From positions 1 to 60,533 of the forward strand of contig CALWEL010000008.1 of assembly GCA_944377305.1 (NCBI GenBank): DNA of 60,533 nucleotides, written 5' to 3'. A program made the translations under genes and the position numbers. How positions within the stretch are numbered: position 1 is the first letter of the stretch; every line of letters starts with the position of its first letter. Source of the stretch: an uncultured Clostridia bacterium. GTDB lineage: Bacteria; Bacillota; Clostridia; Christensenellales; UBA1242. Below are positions 26,297 to 37,100 of the stretch, in pieces. The notes below the pieces were generated by a model, which was not told where the DNA came from, made no database searches, and was given only the letters and a program-made list of their open reading frames with translations.

Positions 26297-26629
26297 TTAC
26301 ATCAATCCGCCAAGGTTACCCATTGGTCCCATTTTATCTTTTGAAAGTTCTTCCGCTTTCGCCGTAGCGTCATTGATCGCAGCGATGATCAAATCCTCTA
26401 GCATCTCCACATCGTCTGGATCTACCGCTGTCTTTGACAACTTGATGCTCTTGAATTCTTTCTTCCCATTCATTGTGACTGTCACCATATCGCCACCGGC
26501 CTTGCCTACGACTTCAGCTTGCTCAAGCTCCTCTTGTGCTTTCATCATCTGATCTTGCATCTTCTTTGCTTGTTGCATTAGGGCGTTCATATTCATTCCG
26601 CCACCAAATCCATTGAATCCGTGTCCCAT
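26297..26629 (-). CDS. ybaB: YbaB/EbfC nucleoid-associated protein
   Basis: 110 residues. Small dimeric DNA-binding protein usually encoded between dnaX and recR, as here. The N terminus is Gly/Met-rich (MGHGFNGFGGGMN), followed by a long helix (QQAKKMQDQMMKAQEELEQ) and the conserved VTMNGKKEFKSIKLS strand pair, then VDPDDVEMLEDLIIAAINDA. The AAGGAG site overlaps the end of dnaX, so translation is probably coupled. Confidence 0.95.
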   Translation of the reverse strand: MGHGFNGFGGGMNMNALMQQAKKMQDQMMKAQEELEQAEVVGKAGGDMVTVTMNGKKEFKSIKLSKTAVDPDDVEMLEDLIIAAINDATAKAEELSKDKMGPMGNLGGLM

Positions 26630-26631
26630 AT

Positions 26632-28182
26632 CTACTCCTTAAATTTAATTTTCGTTTTGAATACCTCTTTCAAATTGTCCTTGACATCTTGCTTGGAAGC
26701 ATTTTCTCTATCATATTCAATCTCTACCCCTTCAATGCTATCATCGAACAATTTCACTACCTTTAATATTACATCAATTCGATCCCTGTTGTCAATCATT
26801 TCATAGCTACTTGAATCATTTGTGTGAATAATCAATTTGTGCCCCAATTCTTCTACCTTATTTACTGATGTGAGCGCATTGGAAAGGGCAAACAAATTGA
26901 GTTCTTTCACTTTCAATAGCACATTCCCCCATATCCTATCTATGCTTGAATTTTGAATCGGTGGTGAGATTTTTTTTGATTCGCTTTGGCTATCCTTTGT
27001 CTCGTGCGAATCTATATTGGATTTGTTGCCGAAACTCCGCTTTATATTCTGAGAAAGTTGCGAATTCGAAGTTTGCATAGATGTATTGGAGCCTGCATCA
27101 TTTGCACTATCTATCATCTCTAGGCAGGCAGATTCAAACAAATTTTCTGGATTCAAGCTATACTTCAAATCTAGCTCTATCTCTGCAAATCTTGAAAATG
27201 CTTTCTTTAAATAATTTATTTCAAATAAACTAGCTATGTCTGCATAATCTTTGAATTCGCCAGGCAAAATGTCCAAAACTCCATAATCCGTGACGCCAGA
27301 TTTTATCATAATCAAATTCTTGATAAAGTCCGCCATCTCTTTGCATAATATCTGGATATTTTTTCCGCTACCTAGTGCATTTTTGATCGAAACAAATAAT
27401 TCATTTATATCTTTTTTTGATATAGACAACAATATGTTTTTTATACTTTCTCTGTCTGATAATCCTATCACTTGCTCGGTTGATTTATAGTCAATTTTGT
27501 AGTCGCAATATGAGGCTACACTATCTGCGATCGACAGCATATCTCGTACGCTACCTTCCCCTGCTTTCGCAATTAAATATATACTCTTTTCGTCATATGA
27601 TATGCGCTTTTTATCAAAAACTTTTTTCAGATGTTCTGCCAATAAATTGGTAGGGAGCAACTTAAAATCAAAACGCGTACATCTTGAAAGAATAGTAGCA
27701 GGCAATTTATGAATCTCTGTCGTGGCCAAAATAAAAATGACATATTCTGGCGGTTCTTCAAGCGTCTTAAGTAGTGCATTGAACGCACTATCCGTGAGCA
27801 TATGTACTTCGTCAATTATATATACCTTGTATTTCCCAATAAGCGGTGGAAAATTCACTTTCTCTCGCAGATCTCGTATCTCTTCAACACGATTGTTTGA
27901 TGCAGCATCGATTTCCAATATGTCCGTGTTTGGTGCACTAAGCGCGGTGCACTCCGCACACATTCCACACGGATTGCCATCTTGAGAGTGCGTACAGTTC
28001 ACTGCCTTTGCAAAGATTTTCGCACAACTGGTCTTACCAGTACCTCTTGGTCCACAGAATAAATATGCGTGCGTTAGCCTATTGGTTTTTATTTGATTTT
28101 TAAGCGTTTTGACAATAAAATCTTGACCTATCACTTCATCAAAATTTTTTGGTCTAAATTCTCTATACAAAGCTAAATTCAT
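26632..28182 (-). CDS. dnaX: DNA polymerase III tau/gamma subunit
   Basis: 516 residues. DnaX is the ATPase of the clamp loader. Seen: YREFRPKNFDEVIGQ opening, Walker A CGPRGTGKTS (about 44-53), zinc-binding Cys around CTHSQDGNPCGMCAEC, Walker B IIDEVHML, and the sensor region LEEPPEYVIFILATTE. The C-terminal third is variable, as in the family. ATG lies directly after the sigma gene's stop, with an AAGGAG site inside the sigma gene. I see no strong slippery site for a gamma form, but did not search exhaustively. Confidence 0.96.
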   Translation of the reverse strand: MNLALYREFRPKNFDEVIGQDFIVKTLKNQIKTNRLTHAYLFCGPRGTGKTSCAKIFAKAVNCTHSQDGNPCGMCAECTALSAPNTDILEIDAASNNRVEEIRDLREKVNFPPLIGKYKVYIIDEVHMLTDSAFNALLKTLEEPPEYVIFILATTEIHKLPATILSRCTRFDFKLLPTNLLAEHLKKVFDKKRISYDEKSIYLIAKAGEGSVRDMLSIADSVASYCDYKIDYKSTEQVIGLSDRESIKNILLSISKKDINELFVSIKNALGSGKNIQILCKEMADFIKNLIMIKSGVTDYGVLDILPGEFKDYADIASLFEINYLKKAFSRFAEIELDLKYSLNPENLFESACLEMIDSANDAGSNTSMQTSNSQLSQNIKRSFGNKSNIDSHETKDSQSESKKISPPIQNSSIDRIWGNVLLKVKELNLFALSNALTSVNKVEELGHKLIIHTNDSSSYEMIDNRDRIDVILKVVKLFDDSIEGVEIEYDRENASKQDVKDNLKEVFKTKIKFKE

Positions 28183-28788
28183 CTAAATTTCTCCTTTAAT
28201 TCCCCTCAATTTTTTTTTGATCGCCTGCAATAGATTGTCCACTTTTTTTTTGCTAATATGTAGCGAATTCGCCATATCTTCATAAGATGCTCCATTTATA
28301 AACATCTTCAGTACCTTAAATTGCTCATCGGACAACAAATTCTTGACCTTGCTTATGACGATTGCGTTCATCTCTTTGTCTATATAATTCTTCTCAATGT
28401 CGCTGTCATCATCCACTATCACTAGTTTGTTGATCTTGTCATCATCGCTTGTATTCGAACCATCAAAATATTTGATCGGCACATACGAATTAAGCGGTGC
28501 GTTTTTTTTCCTATTTGCATTTTTTACTGCATTTTGGAGTTGTCTATGTATGCAAAGAGAGGCAAAAGCACTGAAATTATGATTTTTTTCTGGATCATAT
28601 ATTCGTATCGCTTTATAAAGTCCTATCATCCCTTCTTGCAACAAATCGTCAAAATCTGCTCCTATCAAAAAATATTCGCGTGAAATTGCTACCACTTTTG
28701 GCTTGAAAATGCGCAATAAATTTTCCATCGCCTCTTCATCGTGCGTTTGCGCTCGTTTAATCTCTTTGTTTATATCAATATCCAACAA
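28183..28788 (-). CDS. Sigma-70 family factor, SigH-like
   Basis: 201 residues, TTG start at 28788 with AGGAG 8 bases upstream; an ATG is not available near the site. Region 2 is clear (DFDDLLQEGMIGLYKAIRIYDPEKNHNFSAFASLCIHRQLQNAVK), and region 4 forms a C-terminal helix-turn-helix (YEDMANSLHISKKKVDNLLQAIKKKL). Size and order match SigH, which in Bacillus lies downstream of mrnC-rlmB, and the same neighbours are found here. SigH runs early sporulation or competence genes in Bacillota; whether this organism sporulates cannot be told from the window. Confidence 0.85.
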   Translation of the reverse strand: MLDIDINKEIKRAQTHDEEAMENLLRIFKPKVVAISREYFLIGADFDDLLQEGMIGLYKAIRIYDPEKNHNFSAFASLCIHRQLQNAVKNANRKKNAPLNSYVPIKYFDGSNTSDDDKINKLVIVDDDSDIEKNYIDKEMNAIVISKVKNLLSDEQFKVLKMFINGASYEDMANSLHISKKKVDNLLQAIKKKLRGIKGEI

Positions 28789-28789
28789 A

Positions 28790-29509
28790 TTATTTTCTCC
28801 TTTGCCTCACCACTTCATATATGGCAATAGCACCCGCATTGGATGCGTTTAAACTATTTACTTTCCCATACATATCTAGCGAAATCACTTCGTCTGAATG
28901 CTCTCTCACTAGTCTAGACACACCGCGCCCTTCACTACCAATTACCAGCGCAGTCGGATAAGTAAAATCGCAATCATATATCTGCTTGTTGCCCGCTTCT
29001 AATGCATATACCCAAACGCCGGCTTTTTTCAATTCATCAATTGTCCTAGTCAAATTCACTACTTTTACAATCGCTGTATGCGCTACAGCACCTGCACTTG
29101 TCTTATAAACAGTATCTGTGATATCTGCCGCTCTATTTTCCGGGATGATTACACCATCTACACCCGCACATTCTGCCGTCCTAATTATCGCACCTAAATT
29201 GTGTGGATCTACAATGCCATCAAGTATCACTATGAATGGCTTTGTGCCTTTGCTATCTGCCAATTTGAATAGGTCTTGCAATTCGGCATACTGAAAGTTT
29301 GGCACAAAGGCTATCACTCCTTGAGTCTTAGTTTTTGCAATTCGCTCAAGCTGATTTTTATTCACTCTTTCTACTAAAACATTGTTTCTGTTTGCCAATT
29401 TAACAATCTCTTCTATCTCTTGGTTTTGACTTTCCTCAGCAATAACTTTATCTATCCTGCTTTTGGAATTTAACAATTCGCGAACTACATTTATTCCTTC
29501 AACGATCAT
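28790..29509 (-). CDS. rlmB: 23S rRNA (guanosine-2'-O)-methyltransferase RlmB
   Basis: 239 residues, usual for RlmB/TrmH. N-terminal ribosome-binding domain (residues 1-75, opening VEGINVVRELL), then the SPOUT knot with DPHNLGAIIRTAECAGVDGVI, VIGSEGRGVSRLV and NSLNASNAGAIAIYEV. It methylates the ribose of a guanosine in 23S rRNA (family knowledge). ATG overlaps the mrnC stop (ATGA) and has an AAGGAG site. Confidence 0.93.
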   Translation of the reverse strand: MIVEGINVVRELLNSKSRIDKVIAEESQNQEIEEIVKLANRNNVLVERVNKNQLERIAKTKTQGVIAFVPNFQYAELQDLFKLADSKGTKPFIVILDGIVDPHNLGAIIRTAECAGVDGVIIPENRAADITDTVYKTSAGAVAHTAIVKVVNLTRTIDELKKAGVWVYALEAGNKQIYDCDFTYPTALVIGSEGRGVSRLVREHSDEVISLDMYGKVNSLNASNAGAIAIYEVVRQRRK

Positions 29510-29898
29510 AATTTCTCCTTTACATATTTATCAAACATTTGATCTAGTTTTTTGAAATCTCCATTCAAGTACCAATATCCGACCAGTGCTTCAAATTGGG
29601 TGGCCAAGCTATACTCTTGCAAAGTGCTATGCTTTGCTTTACTATTAATATGGCTATTCCTTGCCCGCATAACTATATCCAATTCGTCTTCACTGAGTCC
29701 ATCTTTCAATTTAGTCATCAATTCAGCTTGATTCTTAGCACACACTACCGTATTCGCAATCTTATTCAGTTCTCTCGCCTTGAGATTGTGGTTTTTGACT
29801 AGATGTTGCCTTACCATTAATGTGAACACACTATCTCCCAAATATGCCAAAACGAGTACATTTTTATAATAACTATCTGACAATTCCTGTTTTTTCAT
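29506..29898 (-). CDS. mrnC: Mini-ribonuclease 3 (Mini-III)
   Basis: 130 residues from ATG 29898. Mini-III is an RNase III catalytic domain without a dsRNA-binding domain and matures 23S rRNA ends. Seen: LAYLGDSVFTLMVRQHL with the catalytic-site Asp, RARNSHINSKAKH, and EYSLATQFEALVGYWYL. I reject the longer frame to 29916, because the promoter (-10 at 29905-29910) lies across it. There is no ribosome binding site and the -10 is 6 bases from ATG, so the operon's first message appears leaderless. First gene of mrnC-rlmB-sigma-dnaX-ybaB-recR. Confidence 0.93.
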   Translation of the reverse strand: MKKQELSDSYYKNVLVLAYLGDSVFTLMVRQHLVKNHNLKARELNKIANTVVCAKNQAELMTKLKDGLSEDELDIVMRARNSHINSKAKHSTLQEYSLATQFEALVGYWYLNGDFKKLDQMFDKYVKEKL

Positions 29899-29904
29899 AT
29901 AAAA

Positions 29905-29933
29905 AATATAGCACAAAAGCGCGCAAAAGTAAA
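29905..29933 (-). promoter_or_regulatory. Promoter positioned for a leaderless mrnC operon mRNA
   Basis: Minus strand TTTACT (29928-29933), 17 bp, TATATT (29905-29910), 6 bases, ATG. Confidence 0.55.
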
Positions 29934-29951
29934 GAAACTAATCTAAAATCT

Positions 29952-29980
29952 TTGACAAACTCTTTAGTTTGGTATATTAT
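29952..29980 (+). promoter_or_regulatory. Promoter of the 164-residue membrane protein gene
   Basis: TTGACA (29952-29957), 17 bp, TATTAT (29975-29980), then GAGGAG at 29987. Divergent from the mrnC promoter. Confidence 0.8.
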
Positions 29981-29998
29981 TATTGTGAGGAGAACTTT

Positions 29999-30493
29999 AT
30001 GGAATTCATAAAGAGAATGAAGAAAAGAGAGTTCATCGAAATGGCTTTGAAGACACTCTCTGCATTGCTTGCTTCATTTTTGGCGATAATATTAATGGAA
30101 GGTATGATATATGCTATAGAATTGAATGCTATATACAATCATAGTACAGTGGCGATCTTTTATAGTGATAAGACTACTGCTTATTGTATTGAACAAGAGC
30201 CTGATCAATATTTTGTGATTTGCTATGATGAAGAAGATAAAACGTGGTCTGGAACTGGCGATACGTTATATACGAAAGAGGAATGTGAAAATTTTAATGC
30301 CAAAAATATAGTATTCAACGCACCTAGCGCCTTTATATTCTCTATCACTCCTATACATTACGTAATTATGGTTCTATTTGTATTAGTTGTGGCTGGATTC
30401 TTCGTATATAGGTTTGTTGCTCTCAAAAAAGATTACGATAGAATTATTAAAGAGTTTAATGAAACAGGGACTATTGAGATATCTAATTTATAA
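29999..30493 (+). CDS. Two-TM membrane protein with an extracytoplasmic domain, unknown
   Basis: 164 residues from ATG 29999 (GAGGAG site 6 bases upstream). A basic start (KRMKKREF) is followed by one helix (about residues 15-41). An outer loop of some 75 residues has three Cys and many acidic residues (YDEEDKTWSGTGDTLYTKEECENF). A second helix lies near 115-138, then a charged tail. I do not recognise the family. Monocistronic, followed by a small CCACAGG/CCTGTGG hairpin at about 30519-30538. Confidence 0.75.
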   Translation: MEFIKRMKKREFIEMALKTLSALLASFLAIILMEGMIYAIELNAIYNHSTVAIFYSDKTTAYCIEQEPDQYFVICYDEEDKTWSGTGDTLYTKEECENFNAKNIVFNAPSAFIFSITPIHYVIMVLFVLVVAGFFVYRFVALKKDYDRIIKEFNETGTIEISNL

Positions 30494-30518
30494 ATTATAA
30501 ATGAATATATATATTTTT

Positions 30519-30545
30519 CCACAGGTGTTATCCTGTGGTTTTTAT
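30519..30545 (+). terminator. Terminator after the 164-residue membrane protein gene
   Basis: CCACAGG and CCTGTGG arms around a short loop, followed by TTTTTA. Confidence 0.6.
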
Positions 30546-30653
30546 TGAATAAAAATCAAGATTATGTTGAAATAAAACTACATATTATTAGGCCATCTGA
30601 AAATATGTACAAATATTTATATTAATAAATGCACTTATGCATATACTAGAAAT

Positions 30654-30878
30654 ATGTATTATAATTATCACGCACGTGCAAAAAAACTAATACTAGCCGA
30701 TCATTGCATTGGAGCTAGCATCTTTTCAAACTATCATCACATCTACCCTGCTCTTGTCCTGTATTTTGATAATCACAGACCCATCCCAATTCGCGCGTAT
30801 AAGTGGAAAGAATATTTTGAAATATTAAAAAATCAAAATATAACGATTCAAAACGATGAAAATATATTACTAGAATAA
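30654..30878 (+). CDS. Small conserved-type protein (74 residues)
   Basis: The composition and the block YPALVLYFDNHRPIPIRAYKWKEYFEIL look like a real protein: I recall short clostridial proteins with a similar (R)P.PIR..rW.EY block, but no function. There is no Shine-Dalgarno sequence. A TATACT box ends 6 bases before ATG, so the message may be leaderless, though no good -35 is visible. The 3' end overlaps the end of addA (convergent) by 9 bp. Confidence 0.55.
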   Translation: MYYNYHARAKKLILADHCIGASIFSNYHHIYPALVLYFDNHRPIPIRAYKWKEYFEILKNQNITIQNDENILLE

Positions 30879-33800
30879 TTCACCCGTATTGATTGAATAT
30901 ATGAATATATGTTCAACTTTTTTATTGAATGCTTTTTCCACTGCTTTTTTATATAATTGCAACTGTTCTTCATATTTTTCTTTCAATGTTGCAATGCGCA
31001 ATTTCGAAAATTTATAATCTACGATAGTAATACTATTTTCATATTCAATAATCAAATCAACCACACCCTGAACTAAGACTTTGTCTTGGATATCGCTATT
31101 GACAATCTCATTATAAGGTACATACATCATAAACTCCGCTTCTTTTTTTATATTTATTGAAGTTTTAACTAATTTTGAAAGCGTAGAGTGTGCCATTTCT
31201 ATCTTTTTATAATCAATGTCATCAAAATCTGTATTTTTCTCATAAGGTTTATTCAAATCTAGATCTTCAAGCGCTTTGTGGTAATGTGTACCTATTAGTG
31301 CCCTGTCTTCATCTTGAGAATATTGAGTGACTGGATTTAGCCATTTTTGCGTTGAAAATTTCTTTGTCTGTGAAAGTTCGCTATTCAATCCTGTAACCGT
31401 ATTTTTCAAACTGATATTAAATTTATTTTGATATAAGTATTGAAAATCTCTATTTTCCCATTCTACTGATTTAATTTTTTTATCATTTTTATTGTCGCAT
31501 ATTTGTACATCATCATAAAAATTTATATCACAATATTTTAGCGAATTTTCTTCCTCATTCAAACTATCTATAAAACACGATAATATCATATTCATATATG
31601 AAGACTTGTTCATCTGCCTATCTTCAAATATTTTTGGCGAATATTGCCCTGTGATTATCAATTTATTTTTCGCTCTTGTCATTGCCACATACAATAGCCT
31701 CAATTCTTCTTTGTATCCCTTGTCCGAATTTCTCAAATCAATGGCATATTTTACCAAACCATACATTTTGATTCTATTAGGTATATCAAAATAATCCATC
31801 CCTAAACCGATATCTGCATTGAAATTTATATCATCATTTTCTCTAAGATAAGAAAACATTTTGCTAGTGTTGTACAAAATCACAACAGGATACTCCAAAC
31901 CTTTGCTCTTGTGAATTGTTTGAATGGTCACGCTATCTTCATTGTCGACACTTAAATAATCTGAAGCCGTGCCTAGATTTGTCTCCACAACGTCAATAAA
32001 TTCGTATAAATTCAATCCGTCTTCAAGCGTTGTGATTTTATTTAAAAACTCTTCCACGAGTCCCAATTCGCGAATTCCATTTTCTTTCGTCAAAATATAA
32101 TAGCGCAATTTACATTCATTTAAGATATAGCGAATCAGTTGACGATTTGTTTTGGTAAAACTTGCATTTTTAATCTTATCTAAAAAATCAAATCCAATTT
32201 TTATTTTTTCATTATCTTTATTCGCATAAAGATTTTCTATAAAATTTGAGGTTGTGTCACGAATTTTTATTAAATCATCTATCGTCAAATTCGTCAATGC
32301 CAGAAATGAAGCCATATAATCAACTTGATCCCCACAACCAATCACGCATTTCAAAATGGACAGTATCAATTTTATACATTCATTATTATTTACTTCAAGT
32401 TTGTTATTGATATTCAACGGAATTGCGTTTTCTTTCAAAACAGATATCAACAATTTTGCATTTTCATCTTTTTCACTTCTTGTCAAAATCGCAATATCTG
32501 AATATCTTAATTTCCTATATTCTTTAGTATTTGCATCATAGAATTCTGTATCTATCAACTCAGTTATCGTTTTCAAAACAAGTACAGCTTCTTTTGCTTT
32601 TGCGTCTGTAAATTTCACTGTGTCAGAATTATCATTTTTGACACTATATATTCCAGAATCAATTTCTATTTCCTTCTGATTTGAAACCAACAAAATCTTG
32701 ACTTTTTCATCTATTATATCAGTGCGTTTAGGTTCAATCATCGCATCCGATTTATAATCAATATCTCCATTTTCTCTTGTCATAAGCCGAGAGAAAACTT
32801 CATTTATAAAATTGAGGACAATTGGATTTGATCGAAAATTAATATTCATATCAAAAGCATTGCCTAAATTTTTATTTGATTTATAGAGATCATATCTGGT
32901 ATTAAACCCTTCTGGACTTGCTCCTCGAAATCCATAAATTGATTGTTTCACATCTCCTACCAAAAATAACTTACAATCATTTCCTACCAACTGTGAAATT
33001 AACGAATCCTGAAGAGGATTAACATCTTGATATTCGTCTACAAAAATATATTTATATTTATTATGCAATTCAGTTTTTACACTATTGATTTTCAAAAGTT
33101 TTAACATCAATCTATTCAAATCATTAAAATCAATCAAATTATTCTTTAATTTTAATGAACTATAATTTTTAATAAAACTTCTTAAAAATTTCAAAAAATA
33201 TTCAAAATATACCAAGATTTCAGTATTTTTTATGTCAAAATCAGCATTTATTCCATTTTTTTCAAAATCTAAACGTAAATCTTCTATATTTTTTATTCCC
33301 TGTTTTATCTGTTTCAATCCCTCGTTTTCACGAGATTCTTTTGTGCTGAACCTTGGAAAAGTTAATTTATATAATATAATCAAATTCGTTTTGAGACTTA
33401 AATTTTTATTTATTTTATCCAATTCATAAACGAAATTTTTTACCCTTTCCATAACATCAAAAGAAAAGCTATTCATTTCGTCCTTTAGATATATAGATAG
33501 TTTCGAAATTTTTTTACATAGATAATCGTTTACGACGAATTCTGATTTCACACTATTTACATATTCTTGTCTCGCCTCTAAAAGAAATTTTTCATAATCT
33601 TCTATGTTGATAATATTATAAAATGTATCCAAGATGATCTCTTTCAGATTGTCAAGATTTCGCTTATTGCCTCCATAAAAATCTAAAAGAATATTTATCA
33701 TATCTGTTTTTTCAAACTCTTGTATCGTCATTTTCATTGCTTTAGACAGATAATAATCTCTAGCACTATCTGTTATAATTTCAATGTTTGGTGACAATTG

Positions 33801-34145
33801 AAGTTCGTAAAAATATTTTTTTATAGCTTTTGAACTAAACCCGTCTATGGTATCTATACTGGCTGTCTTTAATCTTTCAATTATAGAAAGCAAATACTCT
33901 TTATCTTCCACATTCTCTAATTCAGCCATCAATTTTTTATTTAATCTCTCCTTCATCTCTTCGGCAGCCAAAACAGTGAATGTCACCACCAAAATCGAAT
34001 CAATATCTATTCTATCTTTTATAATCAAATTTGATATTTTTTCAATCATCACAGTGGTTTTCCCACTCCCAGCACCTGCACTGACCAATTGATTATTTTT
34101 TGTAGAATCTAAAATTTCTTGTTGTATACTTTCAAATTTATTCAT
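30870..34145 (-). CDS. addA: ATP-dependent helicase/nuclease subunit A
   Basis: 1091 residues, slightly shorter than Bacillus AddA. AddAB resects double-strand breaks up to Chi and supplies 3' ends for RecA. Seen: UvrD-type Walker A SAGAGSGKTT (22-31), VVTFTVLAAEEMKERL, Walker B FVDEYQDVNPLQ, GDVKQSIYGFRGASPE, TIQTIHKSKGLEYPVV, LLYVAMTRAK, and a C-terminal PD-(D/E)XK nuclease (GVVDLIIEYENSITIVDYKFSK). Its start overlaps the addB stop by 4 bases and has an AAGGAT site. Confidence 0.95.
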   Translation of the reverse strand: MNKFESIQQEILDSTKNNQLVSAGAGSGKTTVMIEKISNLIIKDRIDIDSILVVTFTVLAAEEMKERLNKKLMAELENVEDKEYLLSIIERLKTASIDTIDGFSSKAIKKYFYELQLSPNIEIITDSARDYYLSKAMKMTIQEFEKTDMINILLDFYGGNKRNLDNLKEIILDTFYNIINIEDYEKFLLEARQEYVNSVKSEFVVNDYLCKKISKLSIYLKDEMNSFSFDVMERVKNFVYELDKINKNLSLKTNLIILYKLTFPRFSTKESRENEGLKQIKQGIKNIEDLRLDFEKNGINADFDIKNTEILVYFEYFLKFLRSFIKNYSSLKLKNNLIDFNDLNRLMLKLLKINSVKTELHNKYKYIFVDEYQDVNPLQDSLISQLVGNDCKLFLVGDVKQSIYGFRGASPEGFNTRYDLYKSNKNLGNAFDMNINFRSNPIVLNFINEVFSRLMTRENGDIDYKSDAMIEPKRTDIIDEKVKILLVSNQKEIEIDSGIYSVKNDNSDTVKFTDAKAKEAVLVLKTITELIDTEFYDANTKEYRKLRYSDIAILTRSEKDENAKLLISVLKENAIPLNINNKLEVNNNECIKLILSILKCVIGCGDQVDYMASFLALTNLTIDDLIKIRDTTSNFIENLYANKDNEKIKIGFDFLDKIKNASFTKTNRQLIRYILNECKLRYYILTKENGIRELGLVEEFLNKITTLEDGLNLYEFIDVVETNLGTASDYLSVDNEDSVTIQTIHKSKGLEYPVVILYNTSKMFSYLRENDDINFNADIGLGMDYFDIPNRIKMYGLVKYAIDLRNSDKGYKEELRLLYVAMTRAKNKLIITGQYSPKIFEDRQMNKSSYMNMILSCFIDSLNEEENSLKYCDINFYDDVQICDNKNDKKIKSVEWENRDFQYLYQNKFNISLKNTVTGLNSELSQTKKFSTQKWLNPVTQYSQDEDRALIGTHYHKALEDLDLNKPYEKNTDFDDIDYKKIEMAHSTLSKLVKTSINIKKEAEFMMYVPYNEIVNSDIQDKVLVQGVVDLIIEYENSITIVDYKFSKLRIATLKEKYEEQLQLYKKAVEKAFNKKVEHIFIYSINTGELF

Positions 34146-37100
34146 ACACTATCCTTTTTAAAACTTGATGGGAGAATTTTTTTCGAGCGCCTATAATTTA
34201 TTCCATTTGTTGTTCGCATACAAATATGAATATATGGACAATAGTCACAGGGTTTGCTAATATCTGATGGCGATGGCATAATATAACCTGATTTTATTTC
34301 TTCTATCGCATTATTAGAAACTTGTATTGCATATTTTTTCATATCGTCCATTTCATCTTGACTAAGCTCTTTATATCCGCTAGTTCGGCTGGCAAGATAA
34401 CTTTTGTTCATATTCACATTTATTATATCGCTCTTATCTCCTGGTTGCAATCTTGCATCAAATGCGTGCACGATTTCGCTATCATTTTCAAAGAATCCTT
34501 TTAACGAATAAGTGTTTGTCACATCCCGAGTGTAAGCATTATGTAGAGGAAGATAAAAACCTCCTATCGTATGTTTTTTTATACTATTTTCTATAGCGAC
34601 AGAATATAAAAATAATTGCAATTTATTTCCGTAAAACAATTCTTTTAAACTCGCCTCTGCTTTGCCTGATTTGTAATCTACTACACGTAAATTATCGTTA
34701 TAACAATCAATTCGATCCACTTTCCCAACAAGATCAATATCTTTTAAATGCAAAGCACTTTCTCCACTGAATTCATATTCAAAATACATTGGTTTAAACA
34801 ATGAGTTTTGATCTATATAATTCAATCCATTGATCACTCGTACCGCCTCATCAATTAAATTGATTAAAATTGGACTATTTGCATTGAGCTTCAAACGTTC
34901 ATCTTGATCAACAATTTTAAAAATTTGCGTTTTGCAAAACTCATATACATCACCTACCTGTTTATTTTTTTTATAATAAACAAATAATATTTCGTGTAAA
35001 ATATTTCCGACATCCAACGATTGAATATCATTTTCAATATCAGGTTTAATTTTCAAAATGTTATTCACAAAATAATAAAATGGACATTTAAAATAATTTT
35101 CCAATTGAGAAGCGGAAATTGTAAGTTTATCGTTATAAATTTTTTTATTTTCATCTGAAATTTCGGAAAATTCTTTCAGATTTGAATAAAAATCAATAAA
35201 ATAACTATCTTTTTTATTATATTTTGATAAGAATTCTAAATAATCCCATTTTGACAATGCTCTATATTTGCCGAAATTTACATTGCTAAATACTGGTAAA
35301 TCAATTATCTTTTCTCCAATTTTCACCTGTAGTCTCGTGGTCAATTCTTTTATCAAATCGCTAGCCGTATGCGAGTATGTAATTGTTAAATTCTTTTCAA
35401 ACATCAAACAGGTATTATATAACTCCAATCTTTTTAATTTGTTTATATGCGCAATAGTTGGAGATAATTTATTTTGAAAATGCAATTGTTCTATTTCCTT
35501 ATCTAAAATGATTCCACAGTCATATTTAAATTTAGGAGCATTTTCGAATCTACAATTTATCAAATATAGATCAGAAAAAATCTCAGTACAATCATTCGCT
35601 TCTATTACTTTCACCGCGTCTATCGTCTGAGGAAGATTATTGATAGAAACTACACTCGCAATGTGTGAATAAATATCATAGATTGTCTCCAAATTTACAT
35701 TAGAGTAATATCTTGAAATTTCATCAAGCAAATTCATCACAAGTTCTTTTGATTTTGTTAAAATTATTTTATCTTTCACATCCGCTTTTTCTATGGCAAT
35801 TTTGTTTAATACTACATCAAAATGCAATGTTTCATTTGCTCTTTTTAAAATATCTATCAAATCAGATATATTTGAATTTCTATCTATTACGAGCAGATTT
35901 ATGAAATTTTGCAAATCGTTTTTTAGTGTATTCAAATTATCTTCAAATTGCAAATTAGTTAGGTCTATGCCTCTAAATTTTATTTTTCTCAACTTTTTAA
36001 TCAGTGCACTTTTTTCTTCAAATTCTAAAACATAAAAAGGAGAATTGATTAAATCAATCAGATATATTAAATTGTATCCTTCAAGGTTAAATTTTAATAA
36101 ACTCAATAAAAATTTATAAAATATGCTCTGATTTAATTGAAATTTGGTATCTATATAAAAATTTATTTCGTATTTTGAAAAAATTTCTTCAACAATTTCT
36201 TCCTTTCCTTGCAAATCAAATATCGCAACACCGCTGTCTGAAAATTTGTTTCCTCTAATTATTTTTTGTCTAATCATACGTGCCACAAATTCAATCTCCT
36301 CACGGATGTCTCTCCCTGAATATATTTTCACAGTTTCCCGATTTAAGATAAATTTATTCGGCTTGATTCCAAAAAGATTTTTTGACAAAAATTCTTTTAA
36401 ATTTTGTTGTTCATTATTAGAATTTGATTTCATATTTTTATCGTTTGAGCTAAAATCTATCGTCCTTTCAATTCGATTTTTATCAATAAGCATTGTATTT
36501 ATATTGTATTCACCATTCAAATCAGTATCATCTACAACATCAAAAGGTAATTCATTGATATATGCCATATTTTTTAGTTTATCGTAAACTTGTCTATTGT
36601 AAAGATATTGATTATTATCTTTTGAAAAATAATTTATAACATTCACTTCACAAACTTTTGCCAATCTTTCAATAATCGTATATTCTATAGCCGTGAAATC
36701 ATCAAAACCTACAAACAAAATCTTTTTTTTCTCTCTCCCATTAGCCACAGTCATTGCTGAGAGCAAAAATAAATCGGACGAATCTAGCAAGCCAGCTTTA
36801 TTTTCTTCATATAACTGATATATTTTCGCTAAATCTAATATTTTTTTCTTCAACTCTTCATCGTCTGAATTAAATCTAAACATTTCATCATAACTAATTT
36901 TTGAAGCTTTCAATTGAGCAATAGTATTAAAAATTTCTTCCGCATAACTAAATGAGTATCGCTTGTTTTTTAATATTTCAAACTCTTCAGTATGTTCATT
37001 TAAAATCTTATATATCAATATTATACTTCCTATTTTAGTTATCTGCTTATCTTTTGATATAAAGGAATTCTTTTTAGCAAAACGATTCAGTGTGTTAACC

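Noticed and set aside
30654..30659. A fifth clear leaderless promoter before the 74-residue protein
   Set aside because: The TATACT box is well placed but no -35 element is found at 16-18 bp, so it is kept only as a weak case.
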